From contig CAZKGR010000013.1 in the NCBI GenBank assembly GCA_964552465.1, positions 1-64,000 of the forward strand: a stretch of 64,000 nucleotides of DNA, given 5' to 3'. Below are positions 33,394 through 41,701 of this stretch, in pieces. Each line of letters starts with the position of its first letter. Positions within the stretch are counted from its first letter, which is position 1. The position numbers and the translations under genes are program-made. The notes beneath the pieces are model-generated. The model was not told the origin of the DNA. It saw nothing but the letters and a program-made list of their open reading frames with translations, and did not search any database. The stretch is from BMS3BBIN04 sp964552465 (GTDB taxonomy: Bacteria > Electryoneota > Electryoneia > Electryoneales > Electryoneaceae).

Positions 33394-34635
33394 ATGTCAG
33401 CTACACACATTGCCTATCTCGACAACGGCGACAGCACAATGGTGCTGCCCGAAGTCATGGAAGAAATGCTGCCCCATTTCACCGAGTTTTACGGTAATCC
33501 GGCCAGTCTGCATAAGTTGGGTTTACACGCGGAAGAGACGCTGGATGAAGCGCGTGAGACAATTGCGGAATTGCTCGGTGCCAAGACCACTGAGATCATT
33601 TTCACCTCTGGCGCAACGGAATCGAACAACATCGCGCTGGAAGGATTGCGTCGTCTGCACCCCAAGAAGAAGCATGTGTTGATAAGCCCGATTGAGCATG
33701 CCAGTGTGCGCAATGTGGTCATGCGGATGGAAAAGGAAGGCTTCGTTGAGTTGGAAGAACTTAGCGTAAACGACGAAGGCTTGGTGTTGCTCGACAGTCT
33801 GCGCGAAAAACTGCGGGACGACACGTTATTCGTTTCGGTCATCCACGGCAACAACGAGATTGGCACAGTTCAGGATCTGAAACCGATCGCAGATTTGTGT
33901 CATGAGAAGGGCGCATTGCTTCACTCTGATTGCGCGCAGACATTCGGCAAGATTCCGCTCAACGTGAAGGATTTGGGTGTTGATCTGGCTAGCTTCAACG
34001 CTCACAAACAACATGGCCCAAAGGGCGTAGGCGTATTGTATGTGCGCAAACGGTTGCGGTTGCGTCGTCTGTTTGAAGGTCCGCCGCAAGAGCAGGGGCT
34101 TCGTCCAGGGACGGAAAACGTTCCGGCGATTGTCGGAATGGCCAAGGCAGCTGAGATCGCCGTGCGTGACATGGATGATGTTATGCCGAAGGTCAATGAG
34201 CTGACCAAGCAGCTCGCAGACCGTTTGCAGGAAATTCCGCACGTTCGAATCAATGGCCCGGCTGTTGGGTCGGCTGACCGTCTGCCTGGCAATTTGAACA
34301 TTACCTTCAAGTACATCGAGGGTGAGGCGATTCTGATGAGCCTCAATTATGCCGGCGTGTATGTCAGCAGCGGTAGCGCATGTTCATCGCGGAGCCTGGT
34401 GCCATCGCATGTTCTGACCAGCATCGGCTTGTTGCATGAGGAGGCTCACGGGTCGATTCGGTACACGTTTTCACGGTTGAACACGCAGAAAGATGTCGAT
34501 CATGCGGTCGCAGAAACGGTCAAAGCGGTGGAACGGTTGCGTGCGATGACGGCGTTCATCCCTGAGGAGCACAGTGAACGTGAAAGCGACAGTGCGACCA
34601 CGTTTTACAAGAAGCGCAAAGAGAAGCTCGATTGA
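33394..34635 (+). CDS. Cysteine desulfurase (NifS/IscS type)
   Basis: 413 residues. Converts cysteine to alanine and passes the sulfur to Fe-S scaffolds or tRNA thiolation. Landmarks: YLDNGDSTMVLPEV (usually YLDNxATTP), TSGATESNNIAL, IEHASV, the PLP lysine 205 in SFNAHKQHGPKGVG, RPGTENVPAIVG, and the mobile-loop cysteine 330 in SSGSACSS. The loop has the GSACSSR form of group I enzymes. A ~25-residue charged C-terminal tail is extra. Two IscU-type genes lie 1.1 and 2 kb downstream, with a lipoprotein gene in between. Confidence 0.93.
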   Translation: MSATHIAYLDNGDSTMVLPEVMEEMLPHFTEFYGNPASLHKLGLHAEETLDEARETIAELLGAKTTEIIFTSGATESNNIALEGLRRLHPKKKHVLISPIEHASVRNVVMRMEKEGFVELEELSVNDEGLVLLDSLREKLRDDTLFVSVIHGNNEIGTVQDLKPIADLCHEKGALLHSDCAQTFGKIPLNVKDLGVDLASFNAHKQHGPKGVGVLYVRKRLRLRRLFEGPPQEQGLRPGTENVPAIVGMAKAAEIAVRDMDDVMPKVNELTKQLADRLQEIPHVRINGPAVGSADRLPGNLNITFKYIEGEAILMSLNYAGVYVSSGSACSSRSLVPSHVLTSIGLLHEEAHGSIRYTFSRLNTQKDVDHAVAETVKAVERLRAMTAFIPEEHSERESDSATTFYKKRKEKLD

Positions 34636-34657
34636 GCGCAGGTATAGGAGTAGTGTG

Positions 34658-35629
34658 ATGAAGACAATGTTGGTGACGGTGGCCGTATTGCTGTTGACGA
34701 TCATGATGTTTGGGTGCAGCGGGAATTCTGGTGGCGGATTCATGAGCGACGCCAGGATGTTCACTCTTGGTGACAGCACAGCGAACGAGTTCCCTACCCG
34801 TTCCACACTTATCGGCGATCGACTGGCGATGGTGGTTCGCTATGGAACGCTCGATGGGATCGAGAGCGTCCGTGAAGGTTTGTGGCTTGAGATGCATGAA
34901 CTCGATGGAACTGAAGTGTGGGCGCTTCCTGATGAACGGTTCCTCGTGCTTGGTGCGAAAATGTGGGGTCGCGGATCGACAGTCTTCGTTTCACACGGCG
35001 TGGTCATTAACGCCGACGGTAGCAAGCAGGCTGACTGGCCTGTGGATGTCACTAACCTGTTCCCAGTTGAAGATGGATTTATCGGGGTAATGCGCATGCC
35101 GGGCGGACGTAAGTCCGATGCCGAACTGATGCGCATCAACTATGACGGTGAGGTTGTCTGGCACAATGAACGCGCGGATACCTTGATCGATGGTATCGTG
35201 ATGGGTGCAGTGAAGATGGAGGGTAGTGACATCCTGATCACCGCTCAAGATCGTGTCGGGGTGCAGCCGATATTCGCTCGCTTAAGCTACGATGATGGTA
35301 CGGTTCGCTGGGTGAAACGTCCGGAAGCATTGTTCCGCACAACGTGCTACAACCCATTGCCGTGGACTGATGGTCTGTGGTTTGTTGGCATCTCGGAGAT
35401 GGTTTTCCGAGACGGTATGTCATGGAACGAGACGGGTGCGGTTACGATTAACAGTAATGGCGAAGTTATTGATCGCACTCAGCCGGATGATATATGGATG
35501 ATTCCAACTTTGATCCAGGTCGATGTTGGTGCTGGCAAGGCGGTGATGGTCGGAATTGGGCATCAGAACAAAGGTTCATTCCCGAAGCTTTCAGATGTTG
35601 CGTGGCTGACAACGGGCATCGCTGGTTAA
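34658..35629 (+). CDS. Lipoprotein with propeller-like repeats
   Basis: 323 residues; start at MKTMLVTVAVL with GGAG upstream. The lipoprotein signal ends at IMMFGC. Repeats such as MHELDGTEVWALPDERFLVLG, LMRINYDGEVVWHN and FARLSYDDGTVRWVKRPE suggest a small PQQ/WD40-like propeller. It begins 22 bp after the desulfurase stop and ends at a terminator, so it may share that transcript even though it is a surface protein. No named family recognised. Confidence 0.72.
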   Translation: MKTMLVTVAVLLLTIMMFGCSGNSGGGFMSDARMFTLGDSTANEFPTRSTLIGDRLAMVVRYGTLDGIESVREGLWLEMHELDGTEVWALPDERFLVLGAKMWGRGSTVFVSHGVVINADGSKQADWPVDVTNLFPVEDGFIGVMRMPGGRKSDAELMRINYDGEVVWHNERADTLIDGIVMGAVKMEGSDILITAQDRVGVQPIFARLSYDDGTVRWVKRPEALFRTTCYNPLPWTDGLWFVGISEMVFRDGMSWNETGAVTINSNGEVIDRTQPDDIWMIPTLIQVDVGAGKAVMVGIGHQNKGSFPKLSDVAWLTTGIAG

Positions 35630-35704
35630 CTACGCCCTTATTGCAAGTAGAGCCGCCCCTCCCATTTGGGAAATGAATACGATACATTTTGGCCAAGGAT
35701 ACAA

Positions 35705-35735
35705 TTCCCATCTACTCAGGGAGATGGGAAGTTTT
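35705..35735 (+). terminator. Rho-independent terminator
   Basis: TTCCCATCT (35705-35713) pairs with AGATGGGAA (35722-35730), followed by GTTTT. Confidence 0.8.
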
Positions 35736-35767
35736 GTCAGATTGCGTACTTCGATTAAGGACTTTTG

Positions 35768-36424
35768 ATGGCGATCAAATACACACAGAAGGTGATCGAG
35801 GAATTCACGAATCCGGAAAATGTCGGCGAACTGAGCGACGCGAACGCGGTTGCGACCGAGGGCTCGCCAGCGTGCGGCGACATGATCACCTACAACATGA
35901 TCATCGATCCGGAAACAAAGATCATCAACGACATCAAGTTTCTGTCATACGGTTGTGCGTCGAACATCGCGACTGCGTCGATGGCGTCCAAGATGGCCAA
36001 GGGCAAGCACATTGATGAGATCAAAAAGCTGCGTCCCAAGGCAGTCACCGAGGAGCTTGAGGGTTTGCCGGCGGTGAAGATTCACTGCAGCGTGCTAGCG
36101 ATAAACGGGCTCAAGTCAGCGATCCGTCAGTGGGAAGAGGAACAGGGTCTAGTCGATCCTCAGGCGCCAATTGTAACCGAGGAGATCGTGCACGAAGCGC
36201 TACGTGACGTGATCAATCCGGAATCCGGGCTGTCGTTGGTCAAGATGAACATGGTGCGTCACATCGAAGTCGAGGACAACAAGGTTTTTGTCGAGGTTCT
36301 GGTCGGTGAAACCGATGAGATGTTCTATACGAACATCGCGGAGGAGACACGCGAACATTTGGAAGCATTGCCGGGTGTAATTGATGCGACTGTCAAGTTG
36401 ACCGAAGTGCCGGTTGGGAAGTAA
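35768..36424 (+). CDS. IscU-type Fe-S scaffold fused to a DUF59 domain
   Basis: 218 residues; ATG at 35768. Residues 1-125 are an IscU/NifU N-terminal domain with the three ligand cysteines at 36 (SPACGDM), 63 (YGCASN) and 107 (KIHCSV) and the conserved Asp after the first. Residues ~140-218 (IVHEALRDVINPESGLSLVKMNMVRHIEVEDNKVFVEVLV ... LPGVIDATVKLTEV) match the MIP18/DUF59 (SufT/PaaD-like) fold, but the usual Cys-Pro is replaced (EMFYTN). NifU normally has a CxxC Nfu domain here, so this is an unusual arrangement. It should assemble or hand over Fe-S clusters with the nearby desulfurase. Confidence 0.88.
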   Translation: MAIKYTQKVIEEFTNPENVGELSDANAVATEGSPACGDMITYNMIIDPETKIINDIKFLSYGCASNIATASMASKMAKGKHIDEIKKLRPKAVTEELEGLPAVKIHCSVLAINGLKSAIRQWEEEQGLVDPQAPIVTEEIVHEALRDVINPESGLSLVKMNMVRHIEVEDNKVFVEVLVGETDEMFYTNIAEETREHLEALPGVIDATVKLTEVPVGK

Positions 36425-36536
36425 GTACAAAGTACTGAGTACTAAGTAGAAAGTATTAAGTCAAAGACTAAAGACGAGTAACGAAGGCCTAGAGACGAAG
36501 GCCGTATGATGTACTGTTGAAGATTGAGTAACCCGC
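36425..36536. repeat. AGTACT-type low-complexity repeat tract
   Basis: Irregular short direct repeats such as AAGTACTGAGTACTAAGTA, then two copies of ACGAAGGCC 14 nt apart (36482 and 36495). Similar degenerate tracts occur at 36578-36612 and 54858-54905. Confidence 0.5.
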
Positions 36537-36567
36537 GATAGCCGTCTACGACGGACTATCACGGGCA
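36537..36567. repeat. GGGCA-flanked hairpin
   Basis: GATAGCCGTC-tac-GACGGACTATC followed by ACGGGCA. The stem sequence is new, but the 3' flank is the constant part of the family. Confidence 0.55.
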
Positions 36568-36625
36568 CCGGAACTTGCAGTTAGCTCATAACTCACGGCT
36601 CATAGCTCATTGCTGGTGTTGAACC

Positions 36626-36991
36626 ATGGACCTTTCTCCCACATATCTCGAGCATTTTCAGGCGCCGAAGAACATCGGTGACCTTGAAGAACCACGAAAT
36701 CTGGTCGAAGTCGCGCACCAGGGCGATGGTTGCCATGACCGCTTGCGTGTGACATTGCGGATCAAGGATGGTGTAGTCGAGGACGCAATGTGGCGTGCGC
36801 GCGCATGTTCGGGAACTGTCGCGGCAGCCTCGGCGGCGACGGAGTTGGTAAAGGGCAAGACGGCGGACGAGGTTCGCGCTGTTACACCTGAGATGATAAT
36901 TGACGCCCTTGATGGCATTCCGGAGAAGAAGCATCACTCGGTAGAGCTCGTGGCGGAGGCATTACAAAAGGCAGTGGAAACAACCAGTTAA
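36626..36991 (+). CDS. IscU-like protein lacking the third cysteine
   Basis: 121 residues aligned with the first domain of the upstream gene: YLEHFQAPKNIGDLEEPRN, Cys36 in GDGCHDRL, Cys61 in RACSGTVAAAS, and KKHHSVE where the family has KxHCSV, so the third ligand cysteine is replaced by His104. The Asp next to Cys36 is also shifted (CHD). It may still bind a metal through Cys/Cys/His, or it may serve as a carrier or regulator of the neighbouring scaffold. The start follows a low-complexity tract and has only a weak ribosome binding site. Confidence 0.8.
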   Translation: MDLSPTYLEHFQAPKNIGDLEEPRNLVEVAHQGDGCHDRLRVTLRIKDGVVEDAMWRARACSGTVAAASAATELVKGKTADEVRAVTPEMIIDALDGIPEKKHHSVELVAEALQKAVETTS

Positions 36992-37123
36992 CTCCTTGAA
37001 TAGCTTAGAGCTTGAGGAGCTTCGATTCTCAAGATATTGTGTTTCAGGTCATATCCAAGTACGAAATAATGAGCTACCTTGTCTCAAGAATTTGGGATCA
37101 AACCCCGTACTTGAGGAGGTTTC

Positions 37124-38332
37124 ATGTTAGCTCGTCGTGTAGTATTCCTCGCAGTATCTCTTCTGTTAATCTCATCCGCAGTTACCGTGGCACAGGTTCC
37201 GGACATCGCTTGGAGCATGACAATTCCCCAGATCCTCACCAACTACCCGGTGGGTATGAAGATCGCTCCGAACGGGAATATCATGATAGCGGTCAACTAT
37301 AAGATGGGTCCGAACAACGGTTTCCGTGACTCACAGGTTGTCGCGCAATTCACACCTGATGGAGTTCCGGTGTGGGTGACATATCCTGAAGTTGGGGAGC
37401 AGCAGAAGAACATTACAAAGGATATTGCAGTTGCGAACAATGGTAATACCTGGCTGGTAGGCGAATTGGACATTGAAGTCGGCTGGTCGTATCCGTTTCT
37501 GATGATTATTGATCCAGCAGGCACAGTTGTCTTTTCCCAGGTGTATTCATCCCAGGACAATCCTGTGCTGAATCGCGTATTGCCGCTATCGGGCGGAGGC
37601 GCGGTGGTTGCGGGGACACGATTGAATAACGATGGGCTGCGAGTTGCATTCACCGGTCGTTTTGCAGCGAACGGCAGTCCGCTTTGGACGAATGACTACG
37701 GAGACAGTCCGGAAAGTATTTTCACGGACGTGATCGAGTTCAACGGTGGTCTTTTGTATTCCGGCGGTCAGAATATGGAAGGGCAGCATTACGATCCTTA
37801 TTTCGTTCACACTGATCTGGATGGCAACACGATCTGGACAGTCACCCAGAACCTGGATTTGTTCCAGAATCATGGGATGATCGAGTTGGAAAGTGGTGGA
37901 TTTGTCACGTTGAACTCAGTGCTGGGGTTGATGTGGTTGCACTGGTACGACGATGTCGGCGGATTGACAAGCATGCTGCAATTGGATGTTTACCACTCGG
38001 ATCACAAGTACAACTCAACACCATTCACTCAGATGCCTGATGGTGGGTTCGTGATTTGCGGTGATGATGGAAATGCGAACGGTGCGCTCCTCCGCACGGA
38101 TGCTGCTGGTCAGACCATCTGGGAAGCCACGTATTCGAACGATGATCCTACTATCGAGCAACTGATCACTGATGTGATCCTGATGCAGTCGGGAGCAATC
38201 CAGTTTTGCGGAACCAAGATCGACAATAACGATACAACCTGGCTTGTTCAGCTGAACCCGGAAGATGAGCGTGGTGCGAAAGGCTGGCGTGAGATGAAGC
38301 CGTTTCTGCTGAATGGATTTACGGCGGAGTAG
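37124..38332 (+). CDS. Secreted propeller-like protein (paralogue 1)
   Basis: 402 residues with signal peptide (VFLAVSLLLISSAVTVAQ) and GGAGG before the ATG. Starts VPDIAWSMTIPQ after cleavage and has recurring units such as GGGAVVAGTRLNNDGLRVAFTGRFAANGSPLWTNDYG and MPDGGFVICGDDGNANGALLRTDAAGQTIWEATYS. It ends at EMKPFLLNGFTAE without a sorting domain or lipobox, so it is probably periplasmic or released by another route. Paralogous to the next gene. Confidence 0.78.
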   Translation: MLARRVVFLAVSLLLISSAVTVAQVPDIAWSMTIPQILTNYPVGMKIAPNGNIMIAVNYKMGPNNGFRDSQVVAQFTPDGVPVWVTYPEVGEQQKNITKDIAVANNGNTWLVGELDIEVGWSYPFLMIIDPAGTVVFSQVYSSQDNPVLNRVLPLSGGGAVVAGTRLNNDGLRVAFTGRFAANGSPLWTNDYGDSPESIFTDVIEFNGGLLYSGGQNMEGQHYDPYFVHTDLDGNTIWTVTQNLDLFQNHGMIELESGGFVTLNSVLGLMWLHWYDDVGGLTSMLQLDVYHSDHKYNSTPFTQMPDGGFVICGDDGNANGALLRTDAAGQTIWEATYSNDDPTIEQLITDVILMQSGAIQFCGTKIDNNDTTWLVQLNPEDERGAKGWREMKPFLLNGFTAE

Positions 38333-38369
38333 AAGCGAGGACTTAGCCAGAGATAGCAGTTTACACCCA

Positions 38370-38400
38370 GGGTGTGTTCTCACGAACACGCCCCGTTTTA
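38370..38400 (+). terminator. Rho-independent terminator
   Basis: GGGTGTGTTC pairs with GAACACGCCC around a TCAC loop, followed by CGTTTTA. Confidence 0.85.
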
Positions 38401-38523
38401 TTTGCTCCAGGAGGGGATTGGTTAATCGACGAAATCGTTAACATTTAGCAGTATATAGCCAGATAGAATCGTATATTTATGCCACTGAATCGACTTTTAT
38501 GACCCATATATGCAGGGGGACGT

Positions 38524-39771
38524 ATGAAACGCCTCGTAGCAGTCGCCGCAGTTCTCGCAACGTTGATTCTCGCCTTTTCACCATCATTCGCTCAGCCGCC
38601 TGCTGTGCTGTGGGAGATGACATCCGAGTCCGAATATGCTAACTGGCCACAAGTAGTACAGAGTACTCCAGACGGCGATGTGGTGATCGGCCTCGAGTTT
38701 GTGAGCCGTGGTCAGCAAGGATCGTTCACCTCCCATGCGGTGGTTGGAATGACCGCTGACGGCGCTTCGACCTGGGTTCGTGTTTCGACCATCAGCGATG
38801 TTTACTATAACCGGTTGAACGACACACGAGTGGCGCCCAACGGCGAGATTTGGGTCTGTGGGCACATGTACAGGGGTTTCTCGGTCACCTACTATCCGTA
38901 CTATTACAAACTGGATCCTGAAGGTTCCTTGACTTCCCAAACCATCTTACCGTTGTGGCGGGATGGGATACGTCGCATGGCGTTTGCCGTTCAACCTCAG
39001 GCGGGGGGTGGGGCAATGATGCTCGGCTGGTGGGATGATCACGGAGATCAGATGGGGCTGATCGGGCGGGTGAGTGACGACGGCACGCTGCTCTGGCTAC
39101 AGGGTGACCGCTCGTTTGAATGGGATGCCGAGCTGATACCGTTCGGTGAAAATTTTCTCATCGGCGGCACACTGGAAGCAAATATCAATGAGGCCGGTCT
39201 GTACTTCGAATCGTTCGATCAGGATGGCAACACGCTCTGGCAGCAGCAATATGTCCATGAAGAATACGAGAAAGTCTTCGGATTGGCGGAAGCCGTGGAT
39301 GGTGGATTTGTAGTCTTGACTGAGCCAGTCGAACTGGGATATATCCATCTGGAATATCATCTCCTTTTCCATGATTCCACCGGGCAACTCCTCAGCGATG
39401 TAGTGTTACCGAATTTCTACCAGAGTCGCGCGCACCCCTGGGGTGACCGTTTCAGATCAAGCCCTCTGGTGCAAATGGTGGATGGCGGCTATCTCATCGG
39501 TGGTCGGACCGCTAATGATGTGAACAGTTTAGTTCGAACAGATCCCACAGGAACTGTGTTGTGGGAAACCAGTTTTGACCATAACGAAGCAGCCACAAGC
39601 GCCATTAACGATATAGTTGTATTTCCTGACGGCCGGATTCAGTGTGTAGGGGTTAAATTCGATGCGGAAGATCGGCCAACAAGCTGGTTTTTCCAACTCG
39701 CGGCTGAGGGAGATCTGGTGGATGGCGGACCGGTGGAGATGAGGCCGTTTGAGCTGGAAATGGATGAATAA
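38524..39771 (+). CDS. Secreted propeller-like protein (paralogue 2)
   Basis: 415 residues with signal peptide (VAAVLATLILAFSPSFAQ) and GGGGG before the ATG. Same overall plan as the preceding gene (PPAVLWEMTSESEYANWPQ, QPQAGGGAMMLGWWDDHGDQMGLIGRVSDDGTLLW, MVDGGYLIGGRTANDVNSLVRTDPTGTVLWETSF) and the same ending (EMRPFELEMDE for EMKPFLLNGF). The shared, sorting-domain-free C-terminus suggests a conserved end rather than independent truncations. Function unknown. Confidence 0.78.
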   Translation: MKRLVAVAAVLATLILAFSPSFAQPPAVLWEMTSESEYANWPQVVQSTPDGDVVIGLEFVSRGQQGSFTSHAVVGMTADGASTWVRVSTISDVYYNRLNDTRVAPNGEIWVCGHMYRGFSVTYYPYYYKLDPEGSLTSQTILPLWRDGIRRMAFAVQPQAGGGAMMLGWWDDHGDQMGLIGRVSDDGTLLWLQGDRSFEWDAELIPFGENFLIGGTLEANINEAGLYFESFDQDGNTLWQQQYVHEEYEKVFGLAEAVDGGFVVLTEPVELGYIHLEYHLLFHDSTGQLLSDVVLPNFYQSRAHPWGDRFRSSPLVQMVDGGYLIGGRTANDVNSLVRTDPTGTVLWETSFDHNEAATSAINDIVVFPDGRIQCVGVKFDAEDRPTSWFFQLAAEGDLVDGGPVEMRPFELEMDE

Positions 39772-39887
39772 GATCGGGCGCAGGTAATCTATCATCGGAA
39801 ACAGTTCTCGCGATTGAACGGGATATCGTCGCACGGCGGTGTCCCGTTGTGTATCTTGCGGCGTCCTGATCACGAACGAAACCACTA

Positions 39888-40562
39888 ATGAGTTTGCAGA
39901 AGATCATCACGATAGATGGCCCGTCCGCATCGGGCAAATCGACGACAGCGCGCAGGGTAGCGAACGCTCTGGACTGGCAGTATCTCGACACCGGCGCGAT
40001 GTATCGTGCTATCGGTCTGGCGATGCTGGATGCGGGGATTGACACGTCTGACCAAGCGAAAGTGTGCGCAGCGATTGGCGCGCACGAGGTCGACCTCGGT
40101 CCTGGCGATCCGCCTTCCGTGTTGCTCGATGGCGCGGATGTTTCGAAACGGATACGCAGCTCGGAAGCTGCTCAGGCGTCCAGCAAGGTCGCCATGCTCG
40201 CCTGCGTTCGTGCGAAATTGGTTGAAGTGCAGCGACGGATTGGATCGAATCGGCCTTGCGTGCTGGAAGGGCGTGACACGGGTACAGTTGTTTTCCCGGG
40301 CGCCGGGCTGAAGATCTTCCTTGATGCACCAGCACGTCAACGTGCGAAACGTCGGCTTATTGAGCTCGGGGACGACAGTATGTCGCTGACTGATATGATG
40401 CGTGAGGTGGAGGTTCGTGACGAACGTGATCGTAATCGTTCGCACAGCCCGCTGATCCAGGCTGAAGATGCTGTGATCGTGAATACTGGTTTATTGAGTA
40501 TCGAACAGCAGGTGCAGCGTGTGCTTGATCTGGCACGGGAACGGTTTGGGGAGGTGGCGTGA
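39888..40562 (+). CDS. cmk: Cytidylate kinase
   Basis: 224 residues; phosphorylates CMP and dCMP with ATP. P-loop GPSASGKSTTARRVA, then YLDTGAMYRAIGLAML, CVLEGRDTGTVVFPGAGLKIFLDAPARQRAKRR, and MREVEVRDERDRNRSHSPL, all diagnostic of the bacterial family. The EGRDIGT motif reads EGRDTGT here. Overlaps the start of the acyltransferase gene, in the common cmk-plsC-rpsA gene order. Confidence 0.95.
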   Translation: MSLQKIITIDGPSASGKSTTARRVANALDWQYLDTGAMYRAIGLAMLDAGIDTSDQAKVCAAIGAHEVDLGPGDPPSVLLDGADVSKRIRSSEAAQASSKVAMLACVRAKLVEVQRRIGSNRPCVLEGRDTGTVVFPGAGLKIFLDAPARQRAKRRLIELGDDSMSLTDMMREVEVRDERDRNRSHSPLIQAEDAVIVNTGLLSIEQQVQRVLDLARERFGEVA

Positions 40563-41248
40563 ACCTCGACGGTATCAAGTCGAAGATCAGTTTGGTGGAC
40601 CATTGGATGGGACCGCGCGTTTACGGAATCCCTGTCCGTTTCGGCTATGGGGCAGTGCTGCACGTTGTGCGGACGCTTTTTCGATTGATTTACGGGGTGC
40701 GAGTGTATGAGCGTGATCTGGTGCCGCGCAAAGGCAAGCTTCTGATTGTCGCCAACCACATGTCCAATCTCGATCCGCCGTTGATTGGTTCAATGGTCCC
40801 CCGCGAGATGCACTTCGCCGCGAAGATTCAGCTTTTCAAGCAGCCGCTGGGCACAATCATCACCTATTGCAATGCTTTGCCAATCCGCCGGTCAGGTTCC
40901 GATAAGGACGCGATCAAACGAATCGTTGGTATTCTCAAGGACGGGAACGCGTTGATCATGTTCCCTGAGGGTACACGTCAGGGTAAAGATGGCGGCGCGA
41001 CAAAGGCCGGTCCGGGGATGGTAGCTGCGTTGTCGAAGGCGGATATTCTGCCAGCCCAGATCATTGGCACGCATGATCTGAAGCAGGCATTTCGCAATCG
41101 GGGCTCTTTGAGGCTGCGTTTCGGTGAGCCGATTCCGCATCAGCAGGCGATGGATGCCGCTCGTGCACGTCTGCCGAAAGACGCGTCGAAGAAGGAGCTG
41201 TACCACGCGTTTTCGGACGTTGTAATGGAGTGTGTGCGGGCGCTCTGA
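40559..41248 (+). CDS. plsC: 1-acylglycerol-3-phosphate acyltransferase-like protein
   Basis: 229 residues of the PlsC LPLAT family, making phosphatidic acid at the inner membrane. The catalytic NHMSNLDPPLIG (H-x4-D) and the FPEGTRQGKDG substrate motif are present. Starts at GTG, overlapping the cmk stop by 3 bases. Context (cmk-plsC-rpsA) is conserved in many bacteria. Confidence 0.88.
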   Translation: MNLDGIKSKISLVDHWMGPRVYGIPVRFGYGAVLHVVRTLFRLIYGVRVYERDLVPRKGKLLIVANHMSNLDPPLIGSMVPREMHFAAKIQLFKQPLGTIITYCNALPIRRSGSDKDAIKRIVGILKDGNALIMFPEGTRQGKDGGATKAGPGMVAALSKADILPAQIIGTHDLKQAFRNRGSLRLRFGEPIPHQQAMDAARARLPKDASKKELYHAFSDVVMECVRAL

Positions 41249-41341
41249 ACCACCGAAAACGTCCAGAGTTTCGCGAGGCGAAAGTACTCTCCGGAGTTGC
41301 ATTCTCACCCCTGAATGATGCTATTTTTCCACTCCTGAATT

Positions 41342-41365
41342 CCGCCGGGATTATCGGCGGTTTTT
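41342..41365 (+). terminator. Rho-independent terminator
   Basis: CCGCCG / CGGCGG around a 7-nt loop followed by five T's; ends the cmk-plsC unit. Confidence 0.85.
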
Positions 41366-41701
41366 CTTACGGTCCTTTCGTCGGGATCGTGCGGGTATTC
41401 CCGCGAACGAGCGCGTACTGCAAGACGGTGATGTCCGGGTTTTCAGCGGTACGACAATTTGCCGAGAAGGCGATGGGTAGCGGGCTGAAATGTTTGCCCC
41501 GTGTCCCCCGGAGGGACGGCGGGAGTGTTTTAGCCGCAGGTGGTAGATAAGTAGACAACCGTGCGAGAGTTTGGCATCCTCGTGACGGCCCCACCTGTAG
41601 GAAGGTGACAACCGTTGAAAACGGTCAGGCTTTCCCGTCCATTGCCCCCACAAACTGCCCAGACAGATCGGGCGCAGATGCCAGAGAGGAAGTTGGTAGT
41701 C
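41366..41701 (+). promoter_or_regulatory. Long leader of the S1 gene
   Basis: 336 bp between the plsC terminator and the rpsA start. It contains small hairpins (CCACCTGTAGGAAGGTG, AACCGTTGAAAACGGTC) and no clear reading frame. S1 controls its own synthesis through its mRNA leader in E. coli; a structured leader here would fit, but the fold is not one I recognise. Confidence 0.35.

Noticed and set aside
33191..33682. 163-codon frame before and over the cysteine desulfurase start
   Set aside because: Overlaps a certain gene in another frame and has no family resemblance.
36425..36480. Possible CRISPR-like short repeats
   Set aside because: Repeats are irregular, very short and have no spacers of constant length; no cas genes are near.
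41230..41550. 106-codon frame crossing the plsC terminator
   Set aside because: It overlaps the plsC end and spans an intrinsic terminator.
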